Source of the DNA: Streptomyces genisteinicus
GTDB taxonomy: Bacteria > Actinomycetota > Actinomycetes > Streptomycetales > Streptomycetaceae
Direction: 5' to 3'
Assembly: GCF_014489615.1 (NCBI RefSeq)
Contig: NZ_CP060825.1
Location: forward strand, 4,660,501-4,724,500
Length of the DNA: 64,000 nucleotides
The first letter of the stretch is position 1, and each line of letters opens with the position of its first letter. The notes under the pieces were generated by a model, which was not told where the DNA came from, ran no database searches, and saw only the letters and a list, made by a program, of their open reading frames with translations. Positions 25,915 through 36,000 of the stretch are shown here, piece after piece. A program made the translations under genes and the position numbers.

Positions 25915-28900
25915 CTACGGGGTGTGGCGTGCGGGCCAGTAGAACTGCTTCTGCTGGGTGCCCTGCGTGCCGGGGTACACCTGCCCGAACATGGCGCCTT
26001 TGCTGCCCCGGATGATCGGCGAGCAGAACTTGGTGCACACGACGTTCGACGCGGCGCCGTGCGTGGGGAGCCAGACGGGCTGGTCCTTGCCCTTGTTGAG
26101 CCGGTGCAGGTACTGCAGGATGTTCTGCTCGGCGTGGCCTCCCTTGTCCCCCTTGGGCACCTTCATGTACTCGTCCTTCGGCAGGGGGAACAGCCCCAGC
26201 TTCTTCGCCAGTTCCATCTGGGCGTCGTCGAGTTTGCTCTTGCTCGTCCCCGCGACGATGGTGATGGGCCCCTTCGGCCCCTGTGCGTGGATGACGGCGA
26301 CGGTCTGCTTCTCGCGGGCTATCGGGTTGGTCTTGAGGTTGTTGATCTGGGTGGCCAGGTCCTGCAGGGTCTGCATGCAGGGCGCGAGGCCCATCGGGTC
26401 GCAGGACGTCGAGGGGTTCGCGACGTAGCCGACCGGGTTGGGGGCCGGCTCCAGGCCGAGCGGGTCGGGCGTGACGTAGCGGCCCGGCTCGGGGTCGTAG
26501 TGACGGAAGTGGTTGTAGTGGAGCCCGGTCTCGGGGTCCGCGTACTGGCCGGGGAAGCGCAGGGGCGTGTAGGCGGTCGCGTCGCGGTTCCAGGTCGTGC
26601 TGCCCCACAGCGTGGCCCGGCTGTGCCAGGCCACGGCACCCGTGGGATCGACGAGTTCCGTCGGTGTGCCGATGAGGTCGGTGACGACGGCGAAGAAGCG
26701 GGAGTCGACGCTCCCCGCGCCCTGGGCCGCGTCCGGCCGGGCGGACCCGTCGCGCCGCTCGGCCTGGGCGATCGGGCGGAGCCCGTCGTACTCCCACGTC
26801 AGCGTCGTCCGGGTGGAGCTGTCCGTCTGCTCGGCCAGCCTGCCGCCGTCCCAGGCGAAGACGGTCTCCTCGGCGACCCTGCCGTCGGGTCCGTGCCGGC
26901 GCTTGGCGGTGCGCCGTGCGAAGGCGTCGTAGGTGTAGGTCCACAGCGTGCCGTCGGGGGTCGTGCAGGAGACGAGGCGGTCCTCGGCGTCCCAGGTGTA
27001 GCGCCAGATCTCGGGGGAGCGGGACAGGCGCTTCTTGCGGCGCTCGACCACCCGGCCCGCGGCGTCGTACACGTAGTGGAGCGCGCCCGCCGAACGCAGC
27101 CGCGTGCCGTCGTAGGCGCGCGGCCCCCGGGACTCGGGGTGCGGCGCCCGGTCGGGCCAGCGGGCATCGGTCTGGTTGCCCTCGCGGTCGTAGCCGTACG
27201 TCTCGGTCCAGGTCCCGGCGTCCAGGCCGGTGGGCCGCCCGTCGGGGTCGAGCCGGAAACGCTGGGCGCGGCCCGTCAGCAGGTCGGTGACGGCCGCGAG
27301 CCGGTGGTCGGGACGGTAGTCGTAGGAACGGGAGCGGAGCGTGCGGCCGCCCGCCGCCACGGTGTGCTCGGTCATGCGTCCCTGGGCGTCCCAGACGGTG
27401 CTCAGGGAGACGGGCCGGTCCACCGGGCCCAGGGTGCGTTCGAGCTCCTGTCCCAGCGGGTCGAACGAGAACCTGAGCGGGTTCCCGGCGAACTCCATCC
27501 CCGTCCGGTTGCCCGCGGCGTCGTAGGTCTGGGAGGTGGTGACGCCCGCGGGTGTGGTGCGGCCGGTGCAGCGGCCGAGCACGTCGTAGCGGTAGCGGAT
27601 CGTCCGCCCGTCGACCGTCTCGGCGGACAGCCGGCCCGCCGCGTCCCACTCCAGGGTCATGGCGGACTCGCCGGAGTGCGCGCCCGTCAGGCGGCCGGCG
27701 GGGTCGTAGGCGAACGAGGTGAGCGTGCCGTCGACGTCCTTCGCCGCCAGCCGCCCCATCGGGTCCAGATGGTGGGTGACCTGCTGCCCGAGCGGGTTGG
27801 TGCGCGTCAGCCTGCGGCCGGCGTCGTCGTGGGTGTAGACCAGCGTGCGTCCGTCGAAGTCCGTCTCCTCGACGACCCGTCCGGCGGCGTCGTAGGTGTA
27901 CCGCCAGGCCTGTCCGGCGGAGTTCCGCACCTCGGTGAGGCGGCGTTCCGTGTCGTAGCCGAACTCGTAGCGCGCGCCGCCGGGTTCCGTCCGCGAGGCG
28001 AGGAGGTCGAAGTGCGTGTACGTGTACGCCGTCCGCCCGCCGGCGGCGTCGGTGTGCGTCAGGAGGTTGCCCTCCCCGTCGTACGTCCAGGTCTCGGTGC
28101 CTCCCGGGCCGGACCTGCTGAGCAGCCGGCCCTCCGGGCTCCACTCCAGGACGGTGACGTGCCCCAGGGGGTCGGTGACGGTCCGGGTCCTGCCGAAGGC
28201 GTCCCGGGTGAAGGTGTGGGTGCGGCCGAGCGCGTCGGTGTGCGCCGCCGGCAGACCCGCCCCGTCGGGCCGGAGGGACTCCCGGGCCCCGGTGGCGTCG
28301 ACGACCGCGGTGAGGGCCCCGTGGGCGTCGTGCTCGTACCGGGTCGTCCCGCCGTCGGGTGCGACGATCGCCGTGTTGTTGCCCGACTCGTCGTACGCGT
28401 AGCGCCATACGGCGCCGTCCTCCGCCGTGATGGTGAGCGGCATGCCGTCGGTGTCGCGGTACTCGGCCCGCGCCACGCCCCCGTCGGCCTCCCGGACCGC
28501 GAGCAGGTTGCCGCGCTCGTCCCATGTCCAGGCCGTCGTCGTGCCGTCGTGGCCCGTCCGGGAGGTGAGGCGGTCGTAGCGGTCCCAGGTCTGGGTGGCG
28601 GTGCGGCCGAGGGGGTCGGTCTCGGCGACGACCTGGTGGAGCGCGTTGAGGTGGAAGACGGTCGTGGCGCCCGTGGAGTCGGTGAAGCGGGTGGTGCGCG
28701 CGGCGGTGTCGTAGACGAAGGAGGACGAGAGGAACCCGTCCGGGCCCACCGTCCGCGCGACGCGCCCCTGCTCGTCGTAGACGTACTGGTACGTGGAGTC
28801 GTTCCGGTCGGTCCAGGAGGTGATCCGGCCGTCCGGGTCGTACGAGAAGCGCAGCGCGCGCCCCGAGGAGTTGGTGACGGTCGCGAGGTTGCCGTCGGTG

Positions 28901-30624
28901 TCGTAGCCGAAGGACACGACGGAGACCGCGCCCTCGGGTGCGGCCAGCGACAGCCCGGTGACCCGGCCGATCCCGGGGTCGGACTCCACGGTGACGCGGT
29001 AGCCGCTCTCGTGCAGCAGGACCGAGGGCAGGCCGTGCTCGGTACGTCCGAAGCGGAGCGTGTTGCCGTTGCGGTCCACGAGTTCGCGCAGCCAGTAGAG
29101 GCCGTCGGAGCTGTAGGGGCTTCCCGAGAACCGGCGGCTCAGCCGGTGGGCCGGGTCGGTCACCGCGTAGACGGCGCCGCCCAGTTCGTCCTGCCGCACC
29201 AGGGTCAGCGGCAGCCGGTCGCCCTCCAGCGGCATGACCTCCTCGCCCTCGGCGCGGGGCAGCGCGGGGTAGACGAGCACGGAGCCGTCCTCGCGCGCCC
29301 ACGCCACCCCGCCGTCGGTCATCTCCAGGCGCTCGTCGAGGGTGGACGCCCAGCTGACACCGAAGCACAGTCCGTGCCGGTAGCCCGATACGTGGGTGCG
29401 CCGCAGCACCAGCGGGAGGACGGCCGACAGTTCGAGGTCCGTCTGGGGCAGCACCATCTCGCCGCTGGCGATGTCCACGGGGTCGGTCTCGCAGCGGCGT
29501 GCCGCCAGCGACACGCCCTTCTCCCGGGGGGAGTCCTGTGCCCTGCGCATCGATTCGGGCTTGTGCGCGCGCTTGCCGCCGCCGTCTCCGCGCCGGGCGT
29601 CCCGGCCGCGTTCGCCGTCGTTCCGGCCGGAGTCGATCTTCTTGACGCGGTCGCGGACGCCGCGGTCGGTGTCCCGGTGCGTTTTGGAGCCGCCGCTGAT
29701 GGCGTCGGGGACCTTCTTGCCGACGTGGTCGCCGAGGTCGTCGAGTGCCTTGGTGAGTTTGGTGGTGACGCCCTCGATGGTGGTGTCGAGGACGGCGGTC
29801 AGCGAGTCCTTGCCCTTGGCGCGCCCGTGGTGCCCCTTGGCCTTGCCGAGCTTGCTGCCGGCCCGGTCGCGCATGGAGACCTGCACGGAGGCCAGGTGCA
29901 TGCCCGCCGTGCCGTGGGCGTCGTGGTCGATCTCCGGCCCGCGGCCGCCCGGCCCCGGACCGGTCGGCCCGCCCGCCGAGTTGAGCTGGAGCCCGTCCTT
30001 GCCGGCCTGCTCGGTCTGCTCGGTGTCGTAGCCGTCCTGGACGCCGGCGACGTTCAGCGCGGTCTGGATGGCGAGGTCGGCGACGATGTTCTCGATCGCG
30101 GCCACGGCGGGCTCGGTGAGCGTGGCGACGATCTCGGCGACGGCCGCCTCCGCCATCTCCTTCAGGATCCGCTTGAACGCGATCCGCGTCGCGACGATCT
30201 TGGCACCGGCCAGCAGCGTCGACAGGCCCGCCGTCACCGGGGCGAAGGCCAGGGTGATGCCCACCGTGGCGCAGAGATCGGCCAGTTCGCCGACGGCGGC
30301 GATCTTGCGGGCGACGATGATGTCCGCGACCCGGTCCAGGGCCCCGGCGACGAGCCGGGAGGCCTTGGCCAGGTCCTTGTGCTTGCCCTGCACCTTGGAC
30401 CAGTGCTTGTCCAGCGCGGTCAGAGACTCGCTCTGCCCGGTCGAGAGCAGCTTCTGTATGTGCCCGTACGCGGCTCCGGCGTCGTCGTCCGCGTCGTCGG
30501 CGAACTCGCGGAGCGAGTCCGCCATGTCCCGGTACGCGTCCTCGTCGACGTTCGGCCAGCCCACGCCCACGACGTCGAGCATGGTGTCGACGCCTTCAGG
30601 AATCGTGTAGCCCACGACCCGCAC
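25915..30624 (-). CDS. RHS-repeat polymorphic toxin with WXG-like N-terminus and predicted deaminase C-terminus
   Basis: 1569 residues from GTG 30624. The N-terminus (residues ~15-150) is helical and WXG100/LXG-like, with no Sec signal, suggesting type VII-type export. A Gly/Lys/Arg-rich linker leads to a DUF6531 module (CETDPVDIASGEMVLPQTDLELSAVLPLVLRRTH). Many YD repeats follow, then the RHS core end (LHYNHFRHYDPEPGRYVTPDPLGL) and a second cut motif D1409PMGLAP. The last 154 residues are the variable tip. They carry H1497-A-E and C1530-x3-C1534, the zinc-ligand and catalytic-Glu arrangement of deaminase-fold toxins. The likely target is nucleic-acid or nucleotide cytosine/adenine in competing cells. 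The adjacent downstream gene is the candidate immunity gene. Confidence 0.85.
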   Translation of the reverse strand: MRVVGYTIPEGVDTMLDVVGVGWPNVDEDAYRDMADSLREFADDADDDAGAAYGHIQKLLSTGQSESLTALDKHWSKVQGKHKDLAKASRLVAGALDRVADIIVARKIAAVGELADLCATVGITLAFAPVTAGLSTLLAGAKIVATRIAFKRILKEMAEAAVAEIVATLTEPAVAAIENIVADLAIQTALNVAGVQDGYDTEQTEQAGKDGLQLNSAGGPTGPGPGGRGPEIDHDAHGTAGMHLASVQVSMRDRAGSKLGKAKGHHGRAKGKDSLTAVLDTTIEGVTTKLTKALDDLGDHVGKKVPDAISGGSKTHRDTDRGVRDRVKKIDSGRNDGERGRDARRGDGGGKRAHKPESMRRAQDSPREKGVSLAARRCETDPVDIASGEMVLPQTDLELSAVLPLVLRRTHVSGYRHGLCFGVSWASTLDERLEMTDGGVAWAREDGSVLVYPALPRAEGEEVMPLEGDRLPLTLVRQDELGGAVYAVTDPAHRLSRRFSGSPYSSDGLYWLRELVDRNGNTLRFGRTEHGLPSVLLHESGYRVTVESDPGIGRVTGLSLAAPEGAVSVVSFGYDTDGNLATVTNSSGRALRFSYDPDGRITSWTDRNDSTYQYVYDEQGRVARTVGPDGFLSSSFVYDTAARTTRFTDSTGATTVFHLNALHQVVAETDPLGRTATQTWDRYDRLTSRTGHDGTTTAWTWDERGNLLAVREADGGVARAEYRDTDGMPLTITAEDGAVWRYAYDESGNNTAIVAPDGGTTRYEHDAHGALTAVVDATGARESLRPDGAGLPAAHTDALGRTHTFTRDAFGRTRTVTDPLGHVTVLEWSPEGRLLSRSGPGGTETWTYDGEGNLLTHTDAAGGRTAYTYTHFDLLASRTEPGGARYEFGYDTERRLTEVRNSAGQAWRYTYDAAGRVVEETDFDGRTLVYTHDDAGRRLTRTNPLGQQVTHHLDPMGRLAAKDVDGTLTSFAYDPAGRLTGAHSGESAMTLEWDAAGRLSAETVDGRTIRYRYDVLGRCTGRTTPAGVTTSQTYDAAGNRTGMEFAGNPLRFSFDPLGQELERTLGPVDRPVSLSTVWDAQGRMTEHTVAAGGRTLRSRSYDYRPDHRLAAVTDLLTGRAQRFRLDPDGRPTGLDAGTWTETYGYDREGNQTDARWPDRAPHPESRGPRAYDGTRLRSAGALHYVYDAAGRVVERRKKRLSRSPEIWRYTWDAEDRLVSCTTPDGTLWTYTYDAFARRTAKRRHGPDGRVAEETVFAWDGGRLAEQTDSSTRTTLTWEYDGLRPIAQAERRDGSARPDAAQGAGSVDSRFFAVVTDLIGTPTELVDPTGAVAWHSRATLWGSTTWNRDATAYTPLRFPGQYADPETGLHYNHFRHYDPEPGRYVTPDPLGLEPAPNPVGYVANPSTSCDPMGLAPCMQTLQDLATQINNLKTNPIAREKQTVAVIHAQGPKGPITIVAGTSKSKLDDAQMELAKKLGLFPLPKDEYMKVPKGDKGGHAEQNILQYLHRLNKGKDQPVWLPTHGAASNVVCTKFCSPIIRGSKGAMFGQVYPGTQGTQQKQFYWPARHTP

Positions 30625-30730
30625 CCCCGTGTATCCGCTTCACCGCTTTACCGCGACAACCTGCCGATCCAAGATCGACACACTGTCAGACGGTGGCAGG
30701 ACCTGGCAGGTTCCCGCCAAATCCATGCGA

Positions 30731-30797
30731 GGGTGCGGGCGGGTGCCGGGGGAGCGTCCGGCGGGGTGCGGGCGGGTGGCGCCGGGGGAGCGTTCGA
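30731..30797. repeat. 33-bp imperfect tandem duplication
   Basis: GGGTGCGGGCGGGTG followed by a CCGGGGGAGCGT block occurs at 30731 and again at 30764, in the intergenic region upstream of the RHS gene. Confidence 0.7.
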
Positions 30798-30853
30798 CGG
30801 CCGCTGCCCGCGGCGGCGGGCGCCCGCCCGGAGACGGACGCCCGCCGGGGGTG

Positions 30854-32521
<1,668 letters not shown>

Positions 32522-32730
32522 TTCGCCCATTCCTCACTTCACAGACAGCAGCGTGCCTCCGTCGGCAGCGCCATCCAGCGTAAGACTCCGGCGCGGTCGC
32601 GATTCTGTGAGGTAAGGCTCACTTGCCGCGCCGGGGGCGCGTGCCGTGCGGCGGTCTCCTGTGCCGTGCCGCCGACGCGATGCACGGCCGCCCCTTCTCG
32701 CGATCTATCGCGTTTCGCTACCCTGGGCAC

Positions 32731-33417
32731 GTGGACCTCGAGAAGCAGCCCCAGAAGCCGGCCGTACCCGCCGAGACCGCCCGTCCCGACCAGGCCATGC
32801 GCGCGTCGGACGCCGACCGCGACCGGATCGCCGACATCCTGCGGGACGCGCTCGCCGAAGGGCGCCTCGACGCCGAGGAGCACTCCGAACGCATCGAGGC
32901 GGTCTACCGCGCGAAGACCGTGGGGGAGCTCGAACCTCTGGTGCGCGACCTGCCGGTGGCCGGACGCGGCCCCGCCGCCCCGTACGGCGCCGCCACCGCC
33001 GCGCACGACGGCGGTGCGGACGACGACGGCGTGCCGGCGGAGAACCTGGTCGCCGTCTTCTCCAGCTCGACCCGCAAGGGCCGTTGGAGCGTCGGCCGCC
33101 GCACCAACGCCTTCTCGGTCTTCGGCAGCATCGAGATCGACCTCACCGAGGCGCTGTTCCGGCAGCGCCTGACGGTGATCAACGCGACGTCGATCTTCGG
33201 GAACGTCGAGGTCCGCGTCCCGGAGAACGTCACCCTGCGCGGCAGCGGCACGGGCATCCTCGGCAACTTCGAGGTGGTCACCCTGGAGGCGGCCGACCCC
33301 GAGGCCCCGGTGGTCGTCGTCAACGGGTACGCGGTCCTGGGCAACGTGGAGGCCAAACCGAAGCGCGGCCGGCTGATCGCCGACCTCCATGCCCGTCTGC
33401 GCAAACACCTCGGCTGA
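32731..33417 (+). CDS. DUF1707 protein with LiaF-like C-terminal domain
   Basis: 228 residues from GTG 32731. The DUF1707 domain (MRASDADRDRIADILRDALAEGRLDAEEHSERIEAVYRAKTVGELEPLVRDL) spans residues ~26-78. The C-terminal half (LVAVFSSSTRKGRWSVGRRTNAFSVFGSIEIDLTEALFRQ to VEVRVPENVTLRGSGTGILGNFE) is a right-handed beta repeat related to DUF2154, the cell wall-active antibiotic response domain of LiaF. No membrane helix. TACCCT six bases before the GTG suggests leaderless transcription. Role in envelope stress is inferred only. Confidence 0.85.
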   Translation: MDLEKQPQKPAVPAETARPDQAMRASDADRDRIADILRDALAEGRLDAEEHSERIEAVYRAKTVGELEPLVRDLPVAGRGPAAPYGAATAAHDGGADDDGVPAENLVAVFSSSTRKGRWSVGRRTNAFSVFGSIEIDLTEALFRQRLTVINATSIFGNVEVRVPENVTLRGSGTGILGNFEVVTLEAADPEAPVVVVNGYAVLGNVEAKPKRGRLIADLHARLRKHLG

Positions 33418-33438
33418 CGGACGCCCGCGCACACGGCA

Positions 33439-33459
33439 CCCCGCGCCGCCCGCGCGGGG
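33439..33459 (+). terminator. Short hairpin after DUF1707 gene
   Basis: CCCCGCGC / GCGCGGGG with a 5-base loop, 21 bp after the stop; flanking bases add imperfect pairing. Confidence 0.5.
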
Positions 33460-33569
33460 CGCGTGCCCGCGCATCGGACGGCGGCGCCACTCAGTGCATA
33501 GGCGTGCGCACAGCGGGTAGGGACTGCTGCATCGTCTCTCGCTCGCGAATCCGTCGTCAGGAGTAGACC

Positions 33570-33938
33570 GTGCTGCATCTGCCGCATCAGTCCTTGAAAC
33601 CAGCCGCCGTTCCGCCTCAGCGCGTCCCGGCTCGGGAGGACGATGCCGGCCCCTGGCACGCGGAGGCGGTGTGCCGCCGCGACGAGGCCGGACTGTTCTT
33701 CGCGCCGTCCAAGGAGCCCACGGCCGCACGGCTGGCGAGGGAGGAGGCGGCGAAGCGCGTCTGCGCCCGCTGTCCCGTGATGGTCGACTGCCGGGAGCAC
33801 GCGCTGCTCCAGCCGGAGCCGTACGGCGTCTGGGGCGGGCTCACGGCGGCCGAGCGGCGGGTGGTGCTGGCCCGTCGGCGCCGGCGCGAGGTCGAGCTGA
33901 AGCAGACCCCTTCCGCCCCCGACCGCCTGACCGCCTGA
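33570..33938 (+). CDS. wblI: WhiB-family iron-sulfur transcription factor
   Basis: 122 residues from GTG 33570 (CAGGAG upstream). The four cluster cysteines C35, C65, C68 and C74 are spaced C-x29-C-x2-C-x5-C, followed by the GVWGG turn and a basic tail (RRVVLARRRRREVELK). WhiB proteins bind [4Fe-4S] and the principal sigma factor to alter promoter choice. The symbol wblI rests on synteny with S. coelicolor (between class I fumarase and glpX) recalled from memory; the family assignment is firm. Confidence 0.85.
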   Translation: MLHLPHQSLKPAAVPPQRVPAREDDAGPWHAEAVCRRDEAGLFFAPSKEPTAARLAREEAAKRVCARCPVMVDCREHALLQPEPYGVWGGLTAAERRVVLARRRRREVELKQTPSAPDRLTA

Positions 33939-34034
33939 CCCTCGTGACCGCCCGGCCGGCGGCCCGTCCGTCCGGCCGCCCGGCCGCGACCCGCGAGCAG
34001 ACCGCCGGGGGATTCGCGGAGGAGGACGAACGGC

Positions 34035-34067
34035 GAGAGGCGCCCCTCCGCACAAGGGGCGCCTCTC
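34035..34067. terminator. Bidirectional terminator (wblI / glpX)
   Basis: A perfect 13-bp stem (GAGAGGCGCCCCT at 34035-34047 with 34055-34067) and 7-base loop, between convergent stops. Confidence 0.9.
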
Positions 34068-34085
34068 CTGTCGTCCGCGTCGGCC

Positions 34086-35117
34086 CTACTGGGCGCGGTC
34101 GAAGTCGATCTGGCTGTAGGCCCGCAGCTTCGACAGGCGGTGCGTCGAGTCGATCTGGCGGATCGTGCCCGACTTGGAGCGCATGACGAGCGACTGGGTC
34201 GTCGCGGTCTCGGCCCGGTAGCGCACGCCGCGCAGCAGTTCGCCGTCGGTGATGCCGGTGGCGACGAAGAAGACGTTGTCGCCGCTGACCAGGTCGCCGG
34301 TGGACAGCACCCGGTCGAGGTCGTGCCCGGCGTCCAGCGCCCGTGCCCGCTCCTCGTCGTCCTTGGGCCACAGCTTGCCCTGGATGACGCCGCCGAGGCA
34401 CTTGATGGCGCACGCCGAGATGATGCCCTCGGGCGTCCCGCCGATGCCGAGGAGCAGGTCGACGCCGGTGCCCTCCTTGACGGCCATGATGGAGCCCGCG
34501 ACGTCGCCGTCGGAGATGAACTTGATCCGGGCGCCGGTCTCGCGGATCTCCTTGACGATGCCCTCGTGGCGGGGGCGGTCGAGGATGACGACCGTGACGT
34601 CCTCGGGGGAGGAGTGCTTGGCCTTGGCGACCCGGCGGATGTTCACGGACACGGGGGCGTTGATGTCCACGTAGTCGGCGGCCTCGGGGCCGGTGACCAG
34701 CTTGTCCATGTAGAACACCGCGGACGGGTCGAACATGGTGCCCCGGTCGGCCGCCGCGAGCACCGCGATGGCGTTCGGCATGCCCTTGGCGGTGAGCGTG
34801 GTGCCGTCGATCGGGTCCACGGCGATGTCGCACTCGGCGCCCGTGCCGTCGCCGATCCGCTCGCCGTTGAAGAGCATCGGCGCCTCGTCCTTCTCGCCCT
34901 CGCCGATGACGACCACGCCGTTCATCGAGACGGTCGAGACGAGGGTCCGCATCGCCTTGACCGCCGCGCCGTCGGCGCCGTTCTTCTCGCCCCGGCCCAC
35001 CCAGCGGCCGGCCGCCATGGCCGCCGCCTCGGTGACGCGGACGAGCTCCAGGGCGAGGTTGCGGTCGGGGGCCTCGGGAGAGACCTCGAGTGGGGACGGC
35101 AGCTGGTGCTCGGTCAT
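34086..35117 (-). CDS. glpX: Fructose-1,6-bisphosphatase class II
   Basis: 343 residues from ATG 35117, with AAAGGTGCG upstream. Metal-binding and phosphate motifs of GlpX are visible: GRGEKNGADGAAVKAMR, VVIGEGEKDEAPML, DIAVDPIDGTTLTAKG and LLLGIGGTPEGIISACAIKCLGG. It removes the 1-phosphate in gluconeogenesis; it is the sole or main FBPase in most actinobacteria. Confidence 0.95.
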   Translation of the reverse strand: MTEHQLPSPLEVSPEAPDRNLALELVRVTEAAAMAAGRWVGRGEKNGADGAAVKAMRTLVSTVSMNGVVVIGEGEKDEAPMLFNGERIGDGTGAECDIAVDPIDGTTLTAKGMPNAIAVLAAADRGTMFDPSAVFYMDKLVTGPEAADYVDINAPVSVNIRRVAKAKHSSPEDVTVVILDRPRHEGIVKEIRETGARIKFISDGDVAGSIMAVKEGTGVDLLLGIGGTPEGIISACAIKCLGGVIQGKLWPKDDEERARALDAGHDLDRVLSTGDLVSGDNVFFVATGITDGELLRGVRYRAETATTQSLVMRSKSGTIRQIDSTHRLSKLRAYSQIDFDRAQ

Positions 35118-35244
35118 CGGAGCGCACCTTTCTGTACGACGCGACGGCCGTAATAGGAGGGTGGTGCGACTCTATCGGTACATCGACATATTGAGCAGAG
35201 GGGCCCACGTTTGAGCGCGGAGGGCGGATGCGACCATAGGGCAC

Positions 35245-35829
35245 GTGGCAGGCAAGCGAGGCAGACAGACGGTCCGGGGCATGTTCCAGTCGATGGCGGT
35301 GATCGGTGTCGTCGTGGCGGGCATCTACACACTGGTCCCGCACGACGAGAACGCCGATCCCATCAAGCCCGTCGACTACCGGGTGGAGCTCCTGACCGCC
35401 CAGCGCGCGGCGCCGTACCCGGTGGCCGCCCCCGAGGGCCTGGGCGACGGGTGGCGCGCCACCTCGGTGACGTTCGACGGCGCCGACGGCCACGCCTGGC
35501 ACCTGGGCTTCCTCGATCCGGACACCCAGTACGTGGCGGTCGAGCAGTCCACCGCGCGGCCCGCGGACAAGTACGTCCGCAAGGTGACCCGGCACGCCGA
35601 GAAGACCCCGGCGACGCAGGAGATCCGCGGCGAGACCTGGCAGCGCTGGGACGGCCCGAAGTACGACGCGCTGGTGCGCACCGCCGACGGCGCGACCACG
35701 GTCGTCATGGGCACGGCCTCGCCGGAGCGCCTCGCGGAGATGGCGGGGGCCCTGGTCGCGGGCGCCGCGGCCTCCCCGTCCCCGTCCGCCGGGTCCCCGT
35801 CCCCGTCCCCGTCCGCGGGGGCGTCCTGA
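35245..35829 (+). CDS. DUF4245 membrane-anchored protein
   Basis: 194 residues from GTG 35245. A short basic tail and one helix (MFQSMAVIGVVVAGIYTLV) are followed by the DUF4245 extracytoplasmic domain (PVDYRVELLTAQRAAPYPVAAPEGLGDGWRATSV to GETWQRWDGPKYDALVRT). The C-terminus is a Ser/Pro/Ala repeat (SPSPSAGSPSPSPSAGAS). The function of the family is unknown. The start context GGGCACGTGG matches that of the DUF1707 gene and has no ribosome binding site, suggesting leaderless transcription. Confidence 0.88.
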   Translation: MAGKRGRQTVRGMFQSMAVIGVVVAGIYTLVPHDENADPIKPVDYRVELLTAQRAAPYPVAAPEGLGDGWRATSVTFDGADGHAWHLGFLDPDTQYVAVEQSTARPADKYVRKVTRHAEKTPATQEIRGETWQRWDGPKYDALVRTADGATTVVMGTASPERLAEMAGALVAGAAASPSPSAGSPSPSPSAGAS

Positions 35830-35871
35830 CCCTCCGCAGGGCGGGCGCGGCTCCGCGCCGACGCCCCCTGT

Positions 35872-35894
35872 GACGCACGCACGAAGGCCGCCGA
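35872..35894 (+). terminator. Left half of a terminator split by the insertion sequence
   Basis: CGAAGGCCGCC (35882-35892) would pair with GGCGGCCTTCG at 37704-37714, and outer GACGCACG with CGTGCGTC beyond. The insertion sequence sits in what was the loop, so the hairpin that once separated the DUF4245 gene from the convergent nitroreductase gene is interrupted by ~1.8 kb. Confidence 0.75.
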
Positions 35895-35907
35895 CCCGGG
35901 AAACCGG
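35895..35907. repeat. Target-site duplication, left copy
   Basis: CCCGGGAAACCGG, identical to 37689-37701. Because the element ends may include GG/CC, the true duplication is between 9 and 13 bp. Confidence 0.8.
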
Positions 35908-36000
35908 ATGCTGTTGGTTAATCCGGGCCCTTGCGTGACGTCGGCTCCCGAGGCCCGTTGGTGTCTCGGGGGCCGACGTTGTCGTTTGGGGAGGGTGTCT

